This document shows, piece by piece, positions 1 through 8,137 of a DNA stretch of 27,039 nucleotides. The position numbers were made by a program, and so were the translations under genes. How positions within the stretch are numbered: position 1 is the stretch's first letter; the number at the start of each line of letters is the position of its first letter. Source of the stretch: Chloroflexota bacterium (GTDB taxonomy: Bacteria > Chloroflexota > Limnocylindria > QHBO01); the NCBI GenBank assembly GCA_029865285.1, contig JAOUHE010000006.1:1-27039 (forward strand), written 5' to 3'. The notes beneath the pieces were generated by a model. It ran no database searches. It was not told the DNA's origin and worked only from the letters and a program-made list of their open reading frames with translations.

Positions 1-28
1 GACAGGAGATCGTTCACCGGCAGATCGG

Positions 29-1378
29 TCAGCCGCCCGCGGCTTCGACGAACAGGAACCCCAGCACGCGGGCGACGGTCGGAAAGGCGTGGATCGTGTC
101 GGCGAGTACGGCCAGCGGCGTCTGCACCTTCACCGCCAGGACCGCCTCGTGGATCGCCTCGCTGGCGCCCGGTCCAGCAATGAAGGCGCCGACCAGCGTC
201 CCCGCGGCGCGGTCGACCACGATGGTGACGTGCCCGGCGGCCTCGGCGGCGTAGCCCTTGGCGCTCGTCGCCAGGTCGGCGGTGAACTCTTTCGCGTCGA
301 TCCCTCGCGCCAGTGCCTCCGTCAGGAGGAGCCCGACCGAGCCGGTCTCCGGATCCGTGTAGACGGCGCGCGGGATGGCGCGGTAATCGGGGGTGACATC
401 GTCGCCAAGAGCGATCCGCGCGGCCATCTCACCCTGGTAGTGGCTGACGTGCGTATGCATCTCCGGTCCGGCAGGATCGCCGGCCACGTAGACGTCAGGC
501 GCGATCCGGAGCCCGGCGTCCGGCGCGAGGCGGCCCGACGAGATATCCACGCCGACCGTCTCGAGCCCCAGCCCTTCGAGCGGGAACGCGCGTCCGATTG
601 CCAGCAGGACCGCCGCTCCCTCGACTGTGTCGCCGTCCTCCAGCACGAAGCGGTGCCGCCCGCCGGCACCAGCGCCGGCCTCGGCGCGCACGGCTCGACC
701 GGCGGTACGGATCACCACCCCGTCCCGCTCGAGCCCCGCAGCAACGGCGGCCGACGTGCGTGGATGGTCGCGCGGCAGGATCCGGTCCCCCGGTACGACC
801 ACCGTCACCGGCACCCCGAATCGCGCGTATGCCTGGGCGAGTTCGACCCCGGTCGGTCCTGCGCCGAGGATCAGCAGGCTCTCTGGCAGCTCCCGGGCGC
901 CGGTGGCCTCCCGGCTGGTCCAGTAGGGGACCTCGGCGAGGCCGGGCATGTCGGGGATCTTGCTGCTCGACCCGACGGCCAGGATCACCGCCCCTGCCTC
1001 CAGCTCATGGTCGACCCCGTCGTGCGTCACGACCACGCGCCTAGGCCCGTCGAGGCGCGCGCTGCCGCGCATGGCAACCGCGCCCGCGGCCTCGAGGTCG
1101 GTCTTGTGGCGGGTGTCATCGGGGTACTCGCGGTCCTCGCGGCTGATCATCCAGTCGCGGCGCGCGGATGCCTTCGGCCACGGATAGTCGCCACCTGCCG
1201 CTTGTACGGCCGCGGAGTGAAGGAGCGACTTCGATGGCATGCAGGCGAAGAACGGGCACGCGCCGCCGAAGAGATCACGGTCGATGACGGCCACCGATGC
1301 GCCGCGCTTGCGCGCGGCAAAGGCCGCGGCCTCGCCGGCAGGGCCGGCGCCAATGACTGCCAGGTCGTATCGGTCCAT
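29..1378 (-). CDS. FAD/NAD(P)-dependent disulfide reductase, dihydrolipoamide dehydrogenase/mercuric reductase-like
   Basis: A 449-residue class I pyridine nucleotide-disulfide oxidoreductase, the usual family length. The N-terminal FAD-binding motif VIGAGPAGEAAA is followed by the redox pair in GGACPFFACMPSK (two Cys four residues apart). A second nucleotide-binding motif, LILGAGPTGVELA, lies near residue 170, and the FAD-contacting VYVAGD segment is near residue 300. It should be a cytosolic electron-transfer enzyme. In lipoamide, glutathione and mercuric-type reductases the C-terminal HxHPTxxE motif supplies the catalytic His-Glu dyad; here the segment reads HAFPTVARV, so both are replaced (Phe and Arg). 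There is no N-terminal HMA domain or C-terminal Cys pair, which argues against a true mercuric reductase. The substrate is therefore unknown. The ATG at 1378 has a GGAG about 7 bases upstream. It lies downstream of hutI on the same strand, separated by 138 bases that hold a possible leader ORF. Confidence 0.9.
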   Translation of the reverse strand: MDRYDLAVIGAGPAGEAAAFAARKRGASVAVIDRDLFGGACPFFACMPSKSLLHSAAVQAAGGDYPWPKASARRDWMISREDREYPDDTRHKTDLEAAGAVAMRGSARLDGPRRVVVTHDGVDHELEAGAVILAVGSSSKIPDMPGLAEVPYWTSREATGARELPESLLILGAGPTGVELAQAYARFGVPVTVVVPGDRILPRDHPRTSAAVAAGLERDGVVIRTAGRAVRAEAGAGAGGRHRFVLEDGDTVEGAAVLLAIGRAFPLEGLGLETVGVDISSGRLAPDAGLRIAPDVYVAGDPAGPEMHTHVSHYQGEMAARIALGDDVTPDYRAIPRAVYTDPETGSVGLLLTEALARGIDAKEFTADLATSAKGYAAEAAGHVTIVVDRAAGTLVGAFIAGPGASEAIHEAVLAVKVQTPLAVLADTIHAFPTVARVLGFLFVEAAGG

Positions 1379-1422
1379 GAATGCTCCAGTTTGTTGCAGC
1401 CGACCTGTGGGCTCCCCGGCCG

Positions 1423-1461
1423 TCAGTAGCTGAGGACCCGATGGACGAGGAGTCGGGTCAT
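1423..1461 (-). other. possible 12-codon leader peptide ORF upstream of the reductase
   Basis: Reading leftward, an ATG at 1461 is preceded by GGAG with an 8-base spacer and opens a 12-codon frame (MTRLLVHRVLSY, then TGA). It ends 44 bases before the reductase start. The frame can also be entered at ATG 1479, giving 18 codons. A 7-bp inverted repeat (GACCCGA at 1435-1441, TCGGGTC at 1453-1459) lies within it, so ribosome progress could affect folding. This is suggestive of a leader or attenuator, but such a short ORF can occur by chance. Confidence 0.3.
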
Positions 1462-1480
1462 CGGGCTTGCTCCATTCATT

Positions 1481-1505
1481 GCGGCGGCGCCGCCGCGGTC
1501 CGCGG
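1481..1505. repeat. GC-only palindromes downstream of hutI
   Basis: A perfect 16-bp palindrome, GCGGCGGCGCCGCCGC (1481-1496), is followed directly by overlapping CCGCGG/CGCGG symmetry up to 1505. It sits 12 bases beyond the hutI stop codon. No T-run follows on the minus strand, so it is not a classical intrinsic terminator; it could slow or end transcription, or protect the hutI mRNA 3' end. Confidence 0.35.
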
Positions 1506-1516
1506 CATGGTAGCGG

Positions 1517-2704
1517 TCAGCCACTGACCTCGTGGCCGCCGATCCAGGTGCGCGACGGACGCACCGCCCCGAGGTTCAGGGCGAACGCACCCTCGTGCTC
1601 GGCGTCCCAGGCGACGAGGTCGGCGTCGGCACCCACGCCGATGACACCGCGGCGGCCGGTCAATCCAAGCGCCGCCGCCCCGCCCGCGGTTGCCGCGCCG
1701 ACTGCCTCCGCGACCGTCATGCCGAGCAGCGTCGCGCCCAGCCCGATCACCAGGGGCATCGCCGCCCACGCGCCAAAGGTGCCGGCATTCGCGTCGGAGG
1801 CCAGGGCCACGGTGACCCCGGCGTCGAGCAGCGCGCGCGCGGGCGGCAGCCGATCGCGCATGACAAGGGCCGGCCCCGGCAGCAGCGTGGCCACGACCCC
1901 GGAGGCTGCCAGCGCCGCCACGCCGCCGTCATCGAGCTGCTCCAGGTGGTCCGCGCTCACCGCGCCGAGGCGGATCGCCAGCTCGGTGGCGCCGGTGCGC
2001 GCCAGCTGGTCGGCGTGCATGCGGACGCCCAGGCCGGCGGTTGCCGCCGCACGCAGGATCCGCTCAGCATCGGCCGGGGAGAAGAAGCCGCGGTCGCAGA
2101 AGACGTCGCAGAACTCCGCCGACCCGGCTGCGGTCACCGCCGGGATCATCTCCTCGGCCACGACCGCGGCGTACTCGGCAGCTGAAGCCGCCTCGGGTGG
2201 AACGGCGTGGGCTCCGAGGAAGGTGCGAACGACCCGGATCGGCAATCCGGCTGCCGCCTCACCGATCAGCCGCAGCGACCGGATCTCCTCGTCAGTGGCG
2301 AGGCCGTACCCGGACTTGCACTCGATGGTGGTCACCCCGCTCGCCAGCGAGGCACGCAGGCGAGCGCCGATCAGCGAACGGAGTTCATCGTCTGACGCGG
2401 CCCGTGTCGCGGCGACGGTGCGCAGGATGCCCCCACCGGAATAGGGGGCGCCCTCGATCCGTGCGGCCGCCTCATCGGAGCGCTCCCCGGCGAACGCGGG
2501 ATGGGTATGCGCATCGACCAGTCCCGGCGTGACAAGCGCGGCGCCGAGATCGACTGTCGAGTCCGCCGCGGGCGCATCGGTCAGCGGACCGATCCAGGCG
2601 AAGAGGCCGTCGCGGACGAGGATCGCCCAGGGATCCGGTCCGTCGAACGGCCGAGGAGTCAGCAACCGGCCGTGGCCGGTGAGGAGCAGAGAGCCGTCGG
2701 ACAT
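1517..2704 (-). CDS. hutI: imidazolonepropionase
   Basis: HutI hydrolyses 4-imidazolone-5-propanoate to N-formimidoyl-L-glutamate, the third step of histidine degradation, in the cytosol. The 395-residue product has the amidohydrolase layout: a small beta domain, the metal-binding DAHTHPAFAG motif (His66 and His68), the HutI-typical ECKSGYGL segment, a histidine in RMHADQL near residue 227 and the metal-binding Asp near residue 304 in LASDANAG. The length is normal. The frame stays open upstream to 3013, but that stretch overlaps the transporter gene in another frame and reads as low-complexity Arg/Ala, so it was rejected. The start is ATG 2704, with GGAG 13 bases upstream; ATG 2716 has that GGAG only one base away. 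No hutH, hutU or formimidoylglutamase is present here, so the remaining pathway genes must lie elsewhere. It follows the DMT transporter by 23 bases and is probably cotranscribed with it. Confidence 0.93.
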   Translation of the reverse strand: MSDGSLLLTGHGRLLTPRPFDGPDPWAILVRDGLFAWIGPLTDAPAADSTVDLGAALVTPGLVDAHTHPAFAGERSDEAAARIEGAPYSGGGILRTVAATRAASDDELRSLIGARLRASLASGVTTIECKSGYGLATDEEIRSLRLIGEAAAGLPIRVVRTFLGAHAVPPEAASAAEYAAVVAEEMIPAVTAAGSAEFCDVFCDRGFFSPADAERILRAAATAGLGVRMHADQLARTGATELAIRLGAVSADHLEQLDDGGVAALAASGVVATLLPGPALVMRDRLPPARALLDAGVTVALASDANAGTFGAWAAMPLVIGLGATLLGMTVAEAVGAATAGGAAALGLTGRRGVIGVGADADLVAWDAEHEGAFALNLGAVRPSRTWIGGHEVSG

Positions 2705-2727
2705 CGGTCGAACCATACTCCGCCGTC

Positions 2728-3681
2728 TCAGCCGATCTCGGGCTCCGCCACCGGGCGTCGTCGCGGTTCGCCACGGAAGCGCAGGGTGGCGAGCAGCAGG
2801 CCGACCAGGATCGTCCCGGCGCCGATCAGCTGTATCGCAGACGGGCTCTCGCTCAGCAGCACCATCGCCAGCAGGACCGACCCGACCGGCTGCAGTGTCA
2901 GAAGCACGCTGGTCAGCGCCGACGGCAAGCGTGGCAGCGACACGCTGATCAGCAGCCAGCCGACGACCTGTGACGAGATGGCCAGCGCCAGCAGCCACCC
3001 GTGCGCCGGCCACGACGGAATCAGGTTCACCTCGCCGAGCGGCAGGCCGATCGCCAACGAGGCGACCGCACCGACCAGCGTGGCATCGAAGAGCGGTCCC
3101 GCCGGGCGCCGCAGGTCCGCATTGCCACGACGCAGCACCATCAGGAACCCCGCGTAGGCGAGCCCGGTGAAGAGGCCCAGGATGACCCCGAGCCCCGGAT
3201 TTGCGCCGTAGGCCCCGGTGCCGATCACCCCTGAGATGAGGACCACCCCACCGAGCACGACCGGCAATGCCAGCAGCGTGCGCCTCGGCGGCCGTTCGCC
3301 GAGGAGGGACCAGGCCAGCACCGCCACGATCACCACCTGGGTGTTGCCGAGCACGGTTGCCAGGCCGGCTCCGACAAGGCCGATGGTGTGGTGCCAGACC
3401 ACCAGATCCAGCGCAAAGAAGATCCCGGCCAGCAGCGCCAGCCGCACCTGCGCGGCGGGCCGCGGTCCAAAGGCCCGCCGCTCGGCAAGTGCAATCAGTC
3501 CAAGCGCCGGAAGCGCGTAGACGCAGCGGAAGATCGCCGCGGTGGCCGGCTCGACGTCCGCGAGCCGCACCAGCACGCCCGAGAAGGCGATCGACATGGC
3601 ACCCAGCACGGCCGCCAGCACCGGACGATGGGCCAGCGCGGCGAACGGATTCCAGGTGCGCGCGGGTGGCGGTGCAGTCAC
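2728..3681 (-). CDS. EamA/DMT superfamily transporter
   Basis: A 317-residue hydrophobic protein with about ten membrane segments arranged as two repeated five-helix EamA halves. The first half contains SGVLVRLADVEPATAAIFRC and the second SALTSVLLTLQPVGSVLLAM, both typical of the drug/metabolite transporter superfamily. The C-terminal tail is short and basic (RFRGEPRRRP). Family members export amino acids, metabolites or drugs across the inner membrane; the substrate cannot be read from the sequence. The start is GTG 3681 with a weak ribosome-binding site. It is transcribed toward hutI and may share its transcript; a link to histidine or its breakdown products is only a contextual guess. It diverges from the cyclase-ATPase gene across a 75-base gap with symmetric elements. 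Confidence 0.88.
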   Translation of the reverse strand: MTAPPPARTWNPFAALAHRPVLAAVLGAMSIAFSGVLVRLADVEPATAAIFRCVYALPALGLIALAERRAFGPRPAAQVRLALLAGIFFALDLVVWHHTIGLVGAGLATVLGNTQVVIVAVLAWSLLGERPPRRTLLALPVVLGGVVLISGVIGTGAYGANPGLGVILGLFTGLAYAGFLMVLRRGNADLRRPAGPLFDATLVGAVASLAIGLPLGEVNLIPSWPAHGWLLALAISSQVVGWLLISVSLPRLPSALTSVLLTLQPVGSVLLAMVLLSESPSAIQLIGAGTILVGLLLATLRFRGEPRRRPVAEPEIG

Positions 3682-3704
3682 CGGCGCAGCCTAGCCGAGA
3701 GAAC

Positions 3705-3747
3705 GTGTCGCTGGAGGGGTTGCCCCCGATGCCGCGTCGCGCGACAC
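3705..3747. promoter_or_regulatory. nested inverted repeats in the divergent DMT/cyclase intergenic region
   Basis: GTGTCGC (3705-3711) and GCGACAC (3741-3747) form a 7-bp inverted repeat. Inside it lie a GGGG-TTG-CCCC mini-hairpin (3716-3726) and a perfect 10-bp palindrome, GTCGCGCGAC (3736-3745). The right arm ends nine bases before the ATG of the cyclase gene, which has no clear Shine-Dalgarno sequence, so folding in the mRNA could cover its start. It could equally be a protein-binding operator between divergent promoters. Confidence 0.35.
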
Positions 3748-3756
3748 TTGCGCTTC

Positions 3757-6378
3757 ATGTCCGAGCTTCCCACCGGGACCGTCACGTTCCTCTTCTCCGA
3801 CATCGAGGGCTCCACGCGACTGGCCCAGGCGCTTGACGCGGGGTGGCCACCGCTCCTGGAACGACACCAGGAGATCGCCCGCGCCGTCTGGAGCGCCCAC
3901 GGCGGTACGGAGGTGGGCACCGACGGAGACTCGTTCTTCGTCGTCTTCACCATGGCCAGCCAGGCAGTGGCTGCCGCGGCCGAGGTTCAGCGGGCCCTAG
4001 CCAGCGAGCCGTGGCCTTCGGGCTCGGAGATCCGGATACGGATCGGCCTGCACACCGGTGCAGGCCTGTTGAGTGGGGGCACCTACGTCGGCCTTGATGT
4101 CCACCGGGCCGCTCGCGTTTCGGCGGCCGGCAACGGTGGCCAGGTACTGCTCACCGATGCGACGCATGCGCTGCTGGCAGGCAGCCTGCCGCCCGACACC
4201 TCACTCAAGGACCACGGCGAGCACAAGCTGAAGGATCTCTCTCGCGCGGAGCGCATCTGGGAATTGACGATCGAGGGGCTGCGCACCGACCTTCCGCCCC
4301 TGCGCACCCTCAACGCCACTCCCAACAACCTCCCCACCCAGCTCACCTCATTCCTCGGCCGGCAGCGGGAGCTCGCCGCAGCGCAGCAACTGCTGACCGA
4401 GGGTCGTCTGCTCACCCTCACCGGCCCGGGTGGCACCGGCAAGACACGCCTCTCCCTGCAGATCGCGGCCGACTCGACCGACCGCTTCCCGGACGGTATC
4501 TACTACGTCCCGCTCGGTCAGATCGCGATGTCCGAGCTGGTGATTCCCACCATTGCGCAGGCAATGGGGGTGATCGATCCAGGCTCGCGACCGCTCGATC
4601 GGCTGGTCGAGCAGATCGGCCAGAAGTGCGTGTTGCTGGTGATCGACAACTTCGAGCAGGTGATCGACGCGGCGGCGCAGGTGAACGAACTGTTGGCGCG
4701 CGCGCCGAAGATCTCGGTCCTGATCACAAGCCGCAGCCCGCTGCGGGTCTACGGCGAGCGGGAGTATCCGGTTCCCCCGCTTGGCGTGCCGGACCCCAAG
4801 CACCTGCCCAGCCTTGCCGGCCTAAGCCAGTTCGAATCGGTGGCCCTGTTCATCGAGCGCGCCATGGCCGTCCGGCCGGATTTCGCGGTGACGAGCGGCA
4901 ATGCGCCGGCGGTGGCCGAGATCTGCGCCCGGCTTGATGGACTGCCGCTGGCCATCGAGCTGGCCGCGGCCCGCATCCGCCTGCTCAGCCCGCAGGCGAT
5001 CATGGATCGGCTCGGGGATCGGATGGGCCTCCTGTCGAGCGGTTCCCGCGACCTGCCGCAGCGCCAGCAGACGCTGCGCGGCGCGATCGCCTGGAGTCAC
5101 GACCTGCTTGACGAAATCGACCGGCGGGTGTTCGCCAGGTTCTCCGTGTTCGCCGGCGGCGCCACGCTGGACGCGGCGCAGACAGTCCTCTTTGACGCGG
5201 GCGAGCCCGGCGACGCGCTCGACGCGATCGGTTCGCTGGTCGACAAGAGCCTGATCCGCCAGGAGTCACAGGCCGACGGCGAGCCCCGCTTCCGCATGCT
5301 GGAGACGATCCGCGAATTCGCCCTCGAGCAATTGATGGCCCGCGGTGAAGAGGAAGTGCTCCGCGAACGCCACGCGGCCTGCGTGCTCGGCTTTGCCGAG
5401 CGAGCCGGGGCTGAGGTCTTCGGATCCGATCAGGCCACCTGGCTCGACCGATTCGAGGCGGAGCACGACAACATCAGGGCGGCGATGGCCTGGGCACTGG
5501 CTCGCGATCGTGCCGAAACGGCGATGCCGATGCTGGTGGCCTGCTGGCGTTTCTGGCAGATGCGCGGCTACCTGCCGGAGGCGCGCGAGCAGGTCAACGC
5601 GGTCCTCGATCTACCAGGCGCCGTGGAGCATCCTGAAGCGCGCGCCGCGGCGCTCGAGGCTGCCGGAGGGATCGCCTACTGGCAGGCCGATATCGAGGCG
5701 GCGCAGCGTTGGTATCAAGAAGCGCTGGACCTGGCGCGCGCCAGCGGCGATGACCGACGCATCGCGAACGCGCTCTACAACCTGTCGTTCGCCTATGCCC
5801 TGACCCGCGATGACCAGGCGGCAGCTCGCGGCGTGGTCGAGGAGGTGCTGGAGATTGCCCGGCGGCTCGGCGACGACGCCCTGGTGGCGCGCTCGCTGTG
5901 GGCGCTGGCCAACGCCATCTACTTCTTCGGCGAGACCGAAGGGCTGATGGAGGCGGTTGACGAGGCGCTCACCATCTTCCGCCGCCTCGGGGACCAGTAC
6001 ATGGTGGGCTGGGTTCTCTACACAGGGGCCCTCGGAACGATGACGAACGATCCGGCGCGCGCGCACGCTGCGCTGGCGGAGGGGCTGGACATCTTCCGAG
6101 CGGCAAACGACGTCTCAGCCTACGGCCTGATCTTCGATGCCTGGGCATCTCTCCGCTGGAACCTCAAGGATCCTCGTCGGGCGATGATCCTGGCCGGTTT
6201 TTCCGAGGCGATCGAGCGGCGAGCTGGCGGCGGCCTGGCGGCCGTCAACCGCAGTCTGCTGGGCTTCGACACTGTCGAACTGCTCAAGGATCCCGAACTG
6301 GCGGCAGCCTATGCGGAAGGGACCCGGTTGGACGTGGAGCAGGCCGCCGAGCTGGCGCTTTGCGGCGCCGAGGCCTAG
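3757..6378 (+). CDS. class III nucleotide cyclase-like domain fused to STAND/NB-ARC-type ATPase and TPR-like region
   Basis: This 873-residue protein has three parts. Residues 1-170 form a class III adenylate/guanylate cyclase homology domain: FLFSDIEGST carries the first metal Asp and GTDGDSFFVVF the second. Residues 200-500 form an AfsR/MalT-style ATPase with Walker A GPGGTGKT near 223, Walker B LLVIDNFEQ near 293, a sensor ITSRSPLRV and GLPLAIELAAARI near 395. The remainder is alpha-helical, TPR-like. No LuxR or OmpR DNA-binding domain is present, so it should signal through nucleotides or protein contacts in the cytosol. The usual substrate-specifying Lys is replaced by Gly in VGTDGD, and the transition-state Asn by His in VGLDVHRAARV while the Arg is kept. 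cAMP production is therefore uncertain. The ATG at 3757 was chosen because the domain begins there and upstream sequence is antisense to the transporter. Its TAG overlaps the stop of the convergent permease gene. Confidence 0.9.
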   Translation: MSELPTGTVTFLFSDIEGSTRLAQALDAGWPPLLERHQEIARAVWSAHGGTEVGTDGDSFFVVFTMASQAVAAAAEVQRALASEPWPSGSEIRIRIGLHTGAGLLSGGTYVGLDVHRAARVSAAGNGGQVLLTDATHALLAGSLPPDTSLKDHGEHKLKDLSRAERIWELTIEGLRTDLPPLRTLNATPNNLPTQLTSFLGRQRELAAAQQLLTEGRLLTLTGPGGTGKTRLSLQIAADSTDRFPDGIYYVPLGQIAMSELVIPTIAQAMGVIDPGSRPLDRLVEQIGQKCVLLVIDNFEQVIDAAAQVNELLARAPKISVLITSRSPLRVYGEREYPVPPLGVPDPKHLPSLAGLSQFESVALFIERAMAVRPDFAVTSGNAPAVAEICARLDGLPLAIELAAARIRLLSPQAIMDRLGDRMGLLSSGSRDLPQRQQTLRGAIAWSHDLLDEIDRRVFARFSVFAGGATLDAAQTVLFDAGEPGDALDAIGSLVDKSLIRQESQADGEPRFRMLETIREFALEQLMARGEEEVLRERHAACVLGFAERAGAEVFGSDQATWLDRFEAEHDNIRAAMAWALARDRAETAMPMLVACWRFWQMRGYLPEAREQVNAVLDLPGAVEHPEARAAALEAAGGIAYWQADIEAAQRWYQEALDLARASGDDRRIANALYNLSFAYALTRDDQAAARGVVEEVLEIARRLGDDALVARSLWALANAIYFFGETEGLMEAVDEALTIFRRLGDQYMVGWVLYTGALGTMTNDPARAHAALAEGLDIFRAANDVSAYGLIFDAWASLRWNLKDPRRAMILAGFSEAIERRAGGGLAAVNRSLLGFDTVELLKDPELAAAYAEGTRLDVEQAAELALCGAEA

Positions 6379-7178
6379 CTCGGCGCGGCCAGGTCGCGGC
6401 GGGGGAAGACGATCAGCGCGAACGCTACGGGTGCCCCGATTGCCACCGCCAGCAGCCCGAAGTCGAACAAGTCCACCTTGCCGGTGAGGATGCTCCCGGG
6501 TTGGAAGTGGTGGAAGAGCGAGTACTGCTGGGTCCAGTCGACGTCGCGCCACAGGGAGCCCAGGATCTCCAGAAAGTAGTTGACCAGCAGGTAGGCCATC
6601 GTCACGCCCAGCGCCGGCGCGTGGCGGTCGAAGGTCACCGATGCGGCCAGCCCGAAGGCGGCGAATGCCCCCCACATGAGCAGACCGTTCACGAAGACGA
6701 GCGGCAGCTGAACCAGGTCGAGTTCGTCGCTGAGCCCCTGGATGGCGACACCCGCCACCTGCCCGGCGAGCAGCGCAAGGATGACCAGCGAGATGAGGAT
6801 CGTCACGGCCGTCGCCACGGTCAGATAGATCGTGCGGCGCGACAGCGGCCGCGCCAGCAGCACCTCCAGCGTCCCGCGTTCGCGCTCGCCCGCGATGGCC
6901 GCCACCGTGGATCCCACTGCGAAGACGCCCACGAATGCGATCGTCATCGGATGCTGGAGGCCCAGGGTCAGCGCGCCCGACAGCGTGAAGAAGTTGCCCG
7001 AGCCGAAGCTCATCAGCTCGGCAGGGATGACACCCGAGTCGACCAGACCCTTGAAGGCGTCGCCGAATGCCACGTAGATGACCGGCATCAGCATGCCCCA
7101 GCCGAACGAGGCGGCCATCAGAATGAGCAGCCTGACGCGGTTCCAGCGCAGCGTCTGAACCAGGAGGCGCAGATTCAC
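6375..7178 (-). CDS. ABC-2 type permease
   Basis: A 267-residue integral membrane protein with about six helices, typical of ABC-2 permeases. The cytosolic GERERGTLEVLLARPLSRRTIYL segment is the conserved coupling region of this family (ABC2_membrane_2/NatB-like). It begins at GTG 7178, overlapping the TGA of the ATPase gene by four bases (GTGA), so the two are translationally coupled and should form one exporter. The substrate is unknown; relatives export lipids, antibiotics or sodium. Its stop shares the palindrome CTAG (6375-6378) with the stop of the convergent cyclase-ATPase gene, leaving no space for a terminator between them. Confidence 0.87.
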   Translation of the reverse strand: MNLRLLVQTLRWNRVRLLILMAASFGWGMLMPVIYVAFGDAFKGLVDSGVIPAELMSFGSGNFFTLSGALTLGLQHPMTIAFVGVFAVGSTVAAIAGERERGTLEVLLARPLSRRTIYLTVATAVTILISLVILALLAGQVAGVAIQGLSDELDLVQLPLVFVNGLLMWGAFAAFGLAASVTFDRHAPALGVTMAYLLVNYFLEILGSLWRDVDWTQQYSLFHHFQPGSILTGKVDLFDFGLLAVAIGAPVAFALIVFPRRDLAAPS

Positions 7179-8101
7179 CCGCGGACCTCCTCGCTGGCGT
7201 CGTCACCGGCGTAGTACTCCAGGAACGCCTCCTCCAGGCGGGCCGGCTCGATGGTCAGGTCCACGAGCGACGGCGAGGCGATGGCGCGCACGAAGCCGGA
7301 GACATCCCCCAGCAGCGTCGCTGTCATCCGGTCGCCATCGGTCTTGACGTCGGCGAGGCCGGGGATGCCCGACAGCTCGGGCGCCGCGCCGCGCCAGCGA
7401 AGACTCACCCTGCGCTTGCGTCGGGCGAGCAGGTCATCGACGTTCTGGAGCGCCATCAGGTGACCCGAGCGGATGATGGCCACGCGGTCGCAGATGCGCT
7501 CCACCTCGGGCAGGACGTGACTGGAGAGGAAGGTCGTCCGACCCTGGTCGCGCAGGTCGTCCATCAGCGAATAGAACGCCTGCTGCATGAGCGGGTCGAG
7601 CCCCTCGGTCGGCTCGTCGAGGATGGCCAGCACCGGATCATGCTGCAGCGCCTGGATCACACCGATCTTCTGGCGCATACCCCGCGAGTAGTCGCGGACC
7701 TTGCGCCGCAGCACGGACGCGGGCATCTGCAGCCTCTCGCAGAGCTCCTCGCGTCGCACCGCGGGCGTCCCCTGCAGGTCGTTCAGGTAGTCGAGTGCAT
7801 CCGCTCCACTCAGCGAGTCGTACAGCGCGATCCCGCCCGGCAGGTAGCCGGTGCGTCGCCGGATCTCCACCGAGTCGTCAACGATATCGAGCCCCAGCAC
7901 GCTGGCGGAGCCGCTGGTCGGGTGGAGGAACCCCAGCAGGGTGCGGATCATGGTCGACTTGCCCGAACCGTTGGGGCCGAGGAAGCCAAAGATCTCGCCG
8001 GGCCGGACGTCGAGCGTGAGGTCAACCAGCGCCTGCACCTTGCCGTAGTGCTTCGTCAGGCCGGTGGTGTGGATCACGGCCGCCGGCTGCTGGTCTTCCA
8101 T
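7175..8101 (-). CDS. ABC transporter ATP-binding protein (ABC-2 exporter)
   Basis: A 308-residue ATPase with Walker A GPNGSGKST, signature YSRGMRQKIG, Walker B LAILDEPTEGLDP and H-loop SSHVLPE. The roughly 80-residue C-terminal extension after the nucleotide-binding domain is typical of ABC-2 drug/lipid exporter ATPases. It powers the permease encoded immediately downstream, with which it overlaps by four bases. The ATG at 8101 was preferred over an in-frame TTG at 8110; neither has a strong ribosome-binding site. It lies 36 bases downstream of the NatB-like permease gene, so the four ABC genes at 6375-10371 probably form one operon of two ATPase/permease pairs. Confidence 0.9.
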   Translation of the reverse strand: MEDQQPAAVIHTTGLTKHYGKVQALVDLTLDVRPGEIFGFLGPNGSGKSTMIRTLLGFLHPTSGSASVLGLDIVDDSVEIRRRTGYLPGGIALYDSLSGADALDYLNDLQGTPAVRREELCERLQMPASVLRRKVRDYSRGMRQKIGVIQALQHDPVLAILDEPTEGLDPLMQQAFYSLMDDLRDQGRTTFLSSHVLPEVERICDRVAIIRSGHLMALQNVDDLLARRKRRVSLRWRGAAPELSGIPGLADVKTDGDRMTATLLGDVSGFVRAIASPSLVDLTIEPARLEEAFLEYYAGDDASEEVRG

Positions 8102-8137
8102 CGCGGGCAATCTACTACGCGCCGCCGCTGCAGGCGG

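Noticed and set aside
29..1378. Assignment as mercuric reductase (merA)
   Set aside because: No N-terminal metal-binding domain, no C-terminal vicinal Cys pair and no mer genes nearby.
89..1429. 446-codon open frame on the plus strand opposite the disulfide reductase
   Set aside because: No recognisable domain; the opposite strand carries intact FAD and redox motifs.
2705..3013. N-terminal extension of hutI
   Set aside because: It overlaps the transporter gene in another frame and does not resemble any imidazolonepropionase N-terminus.
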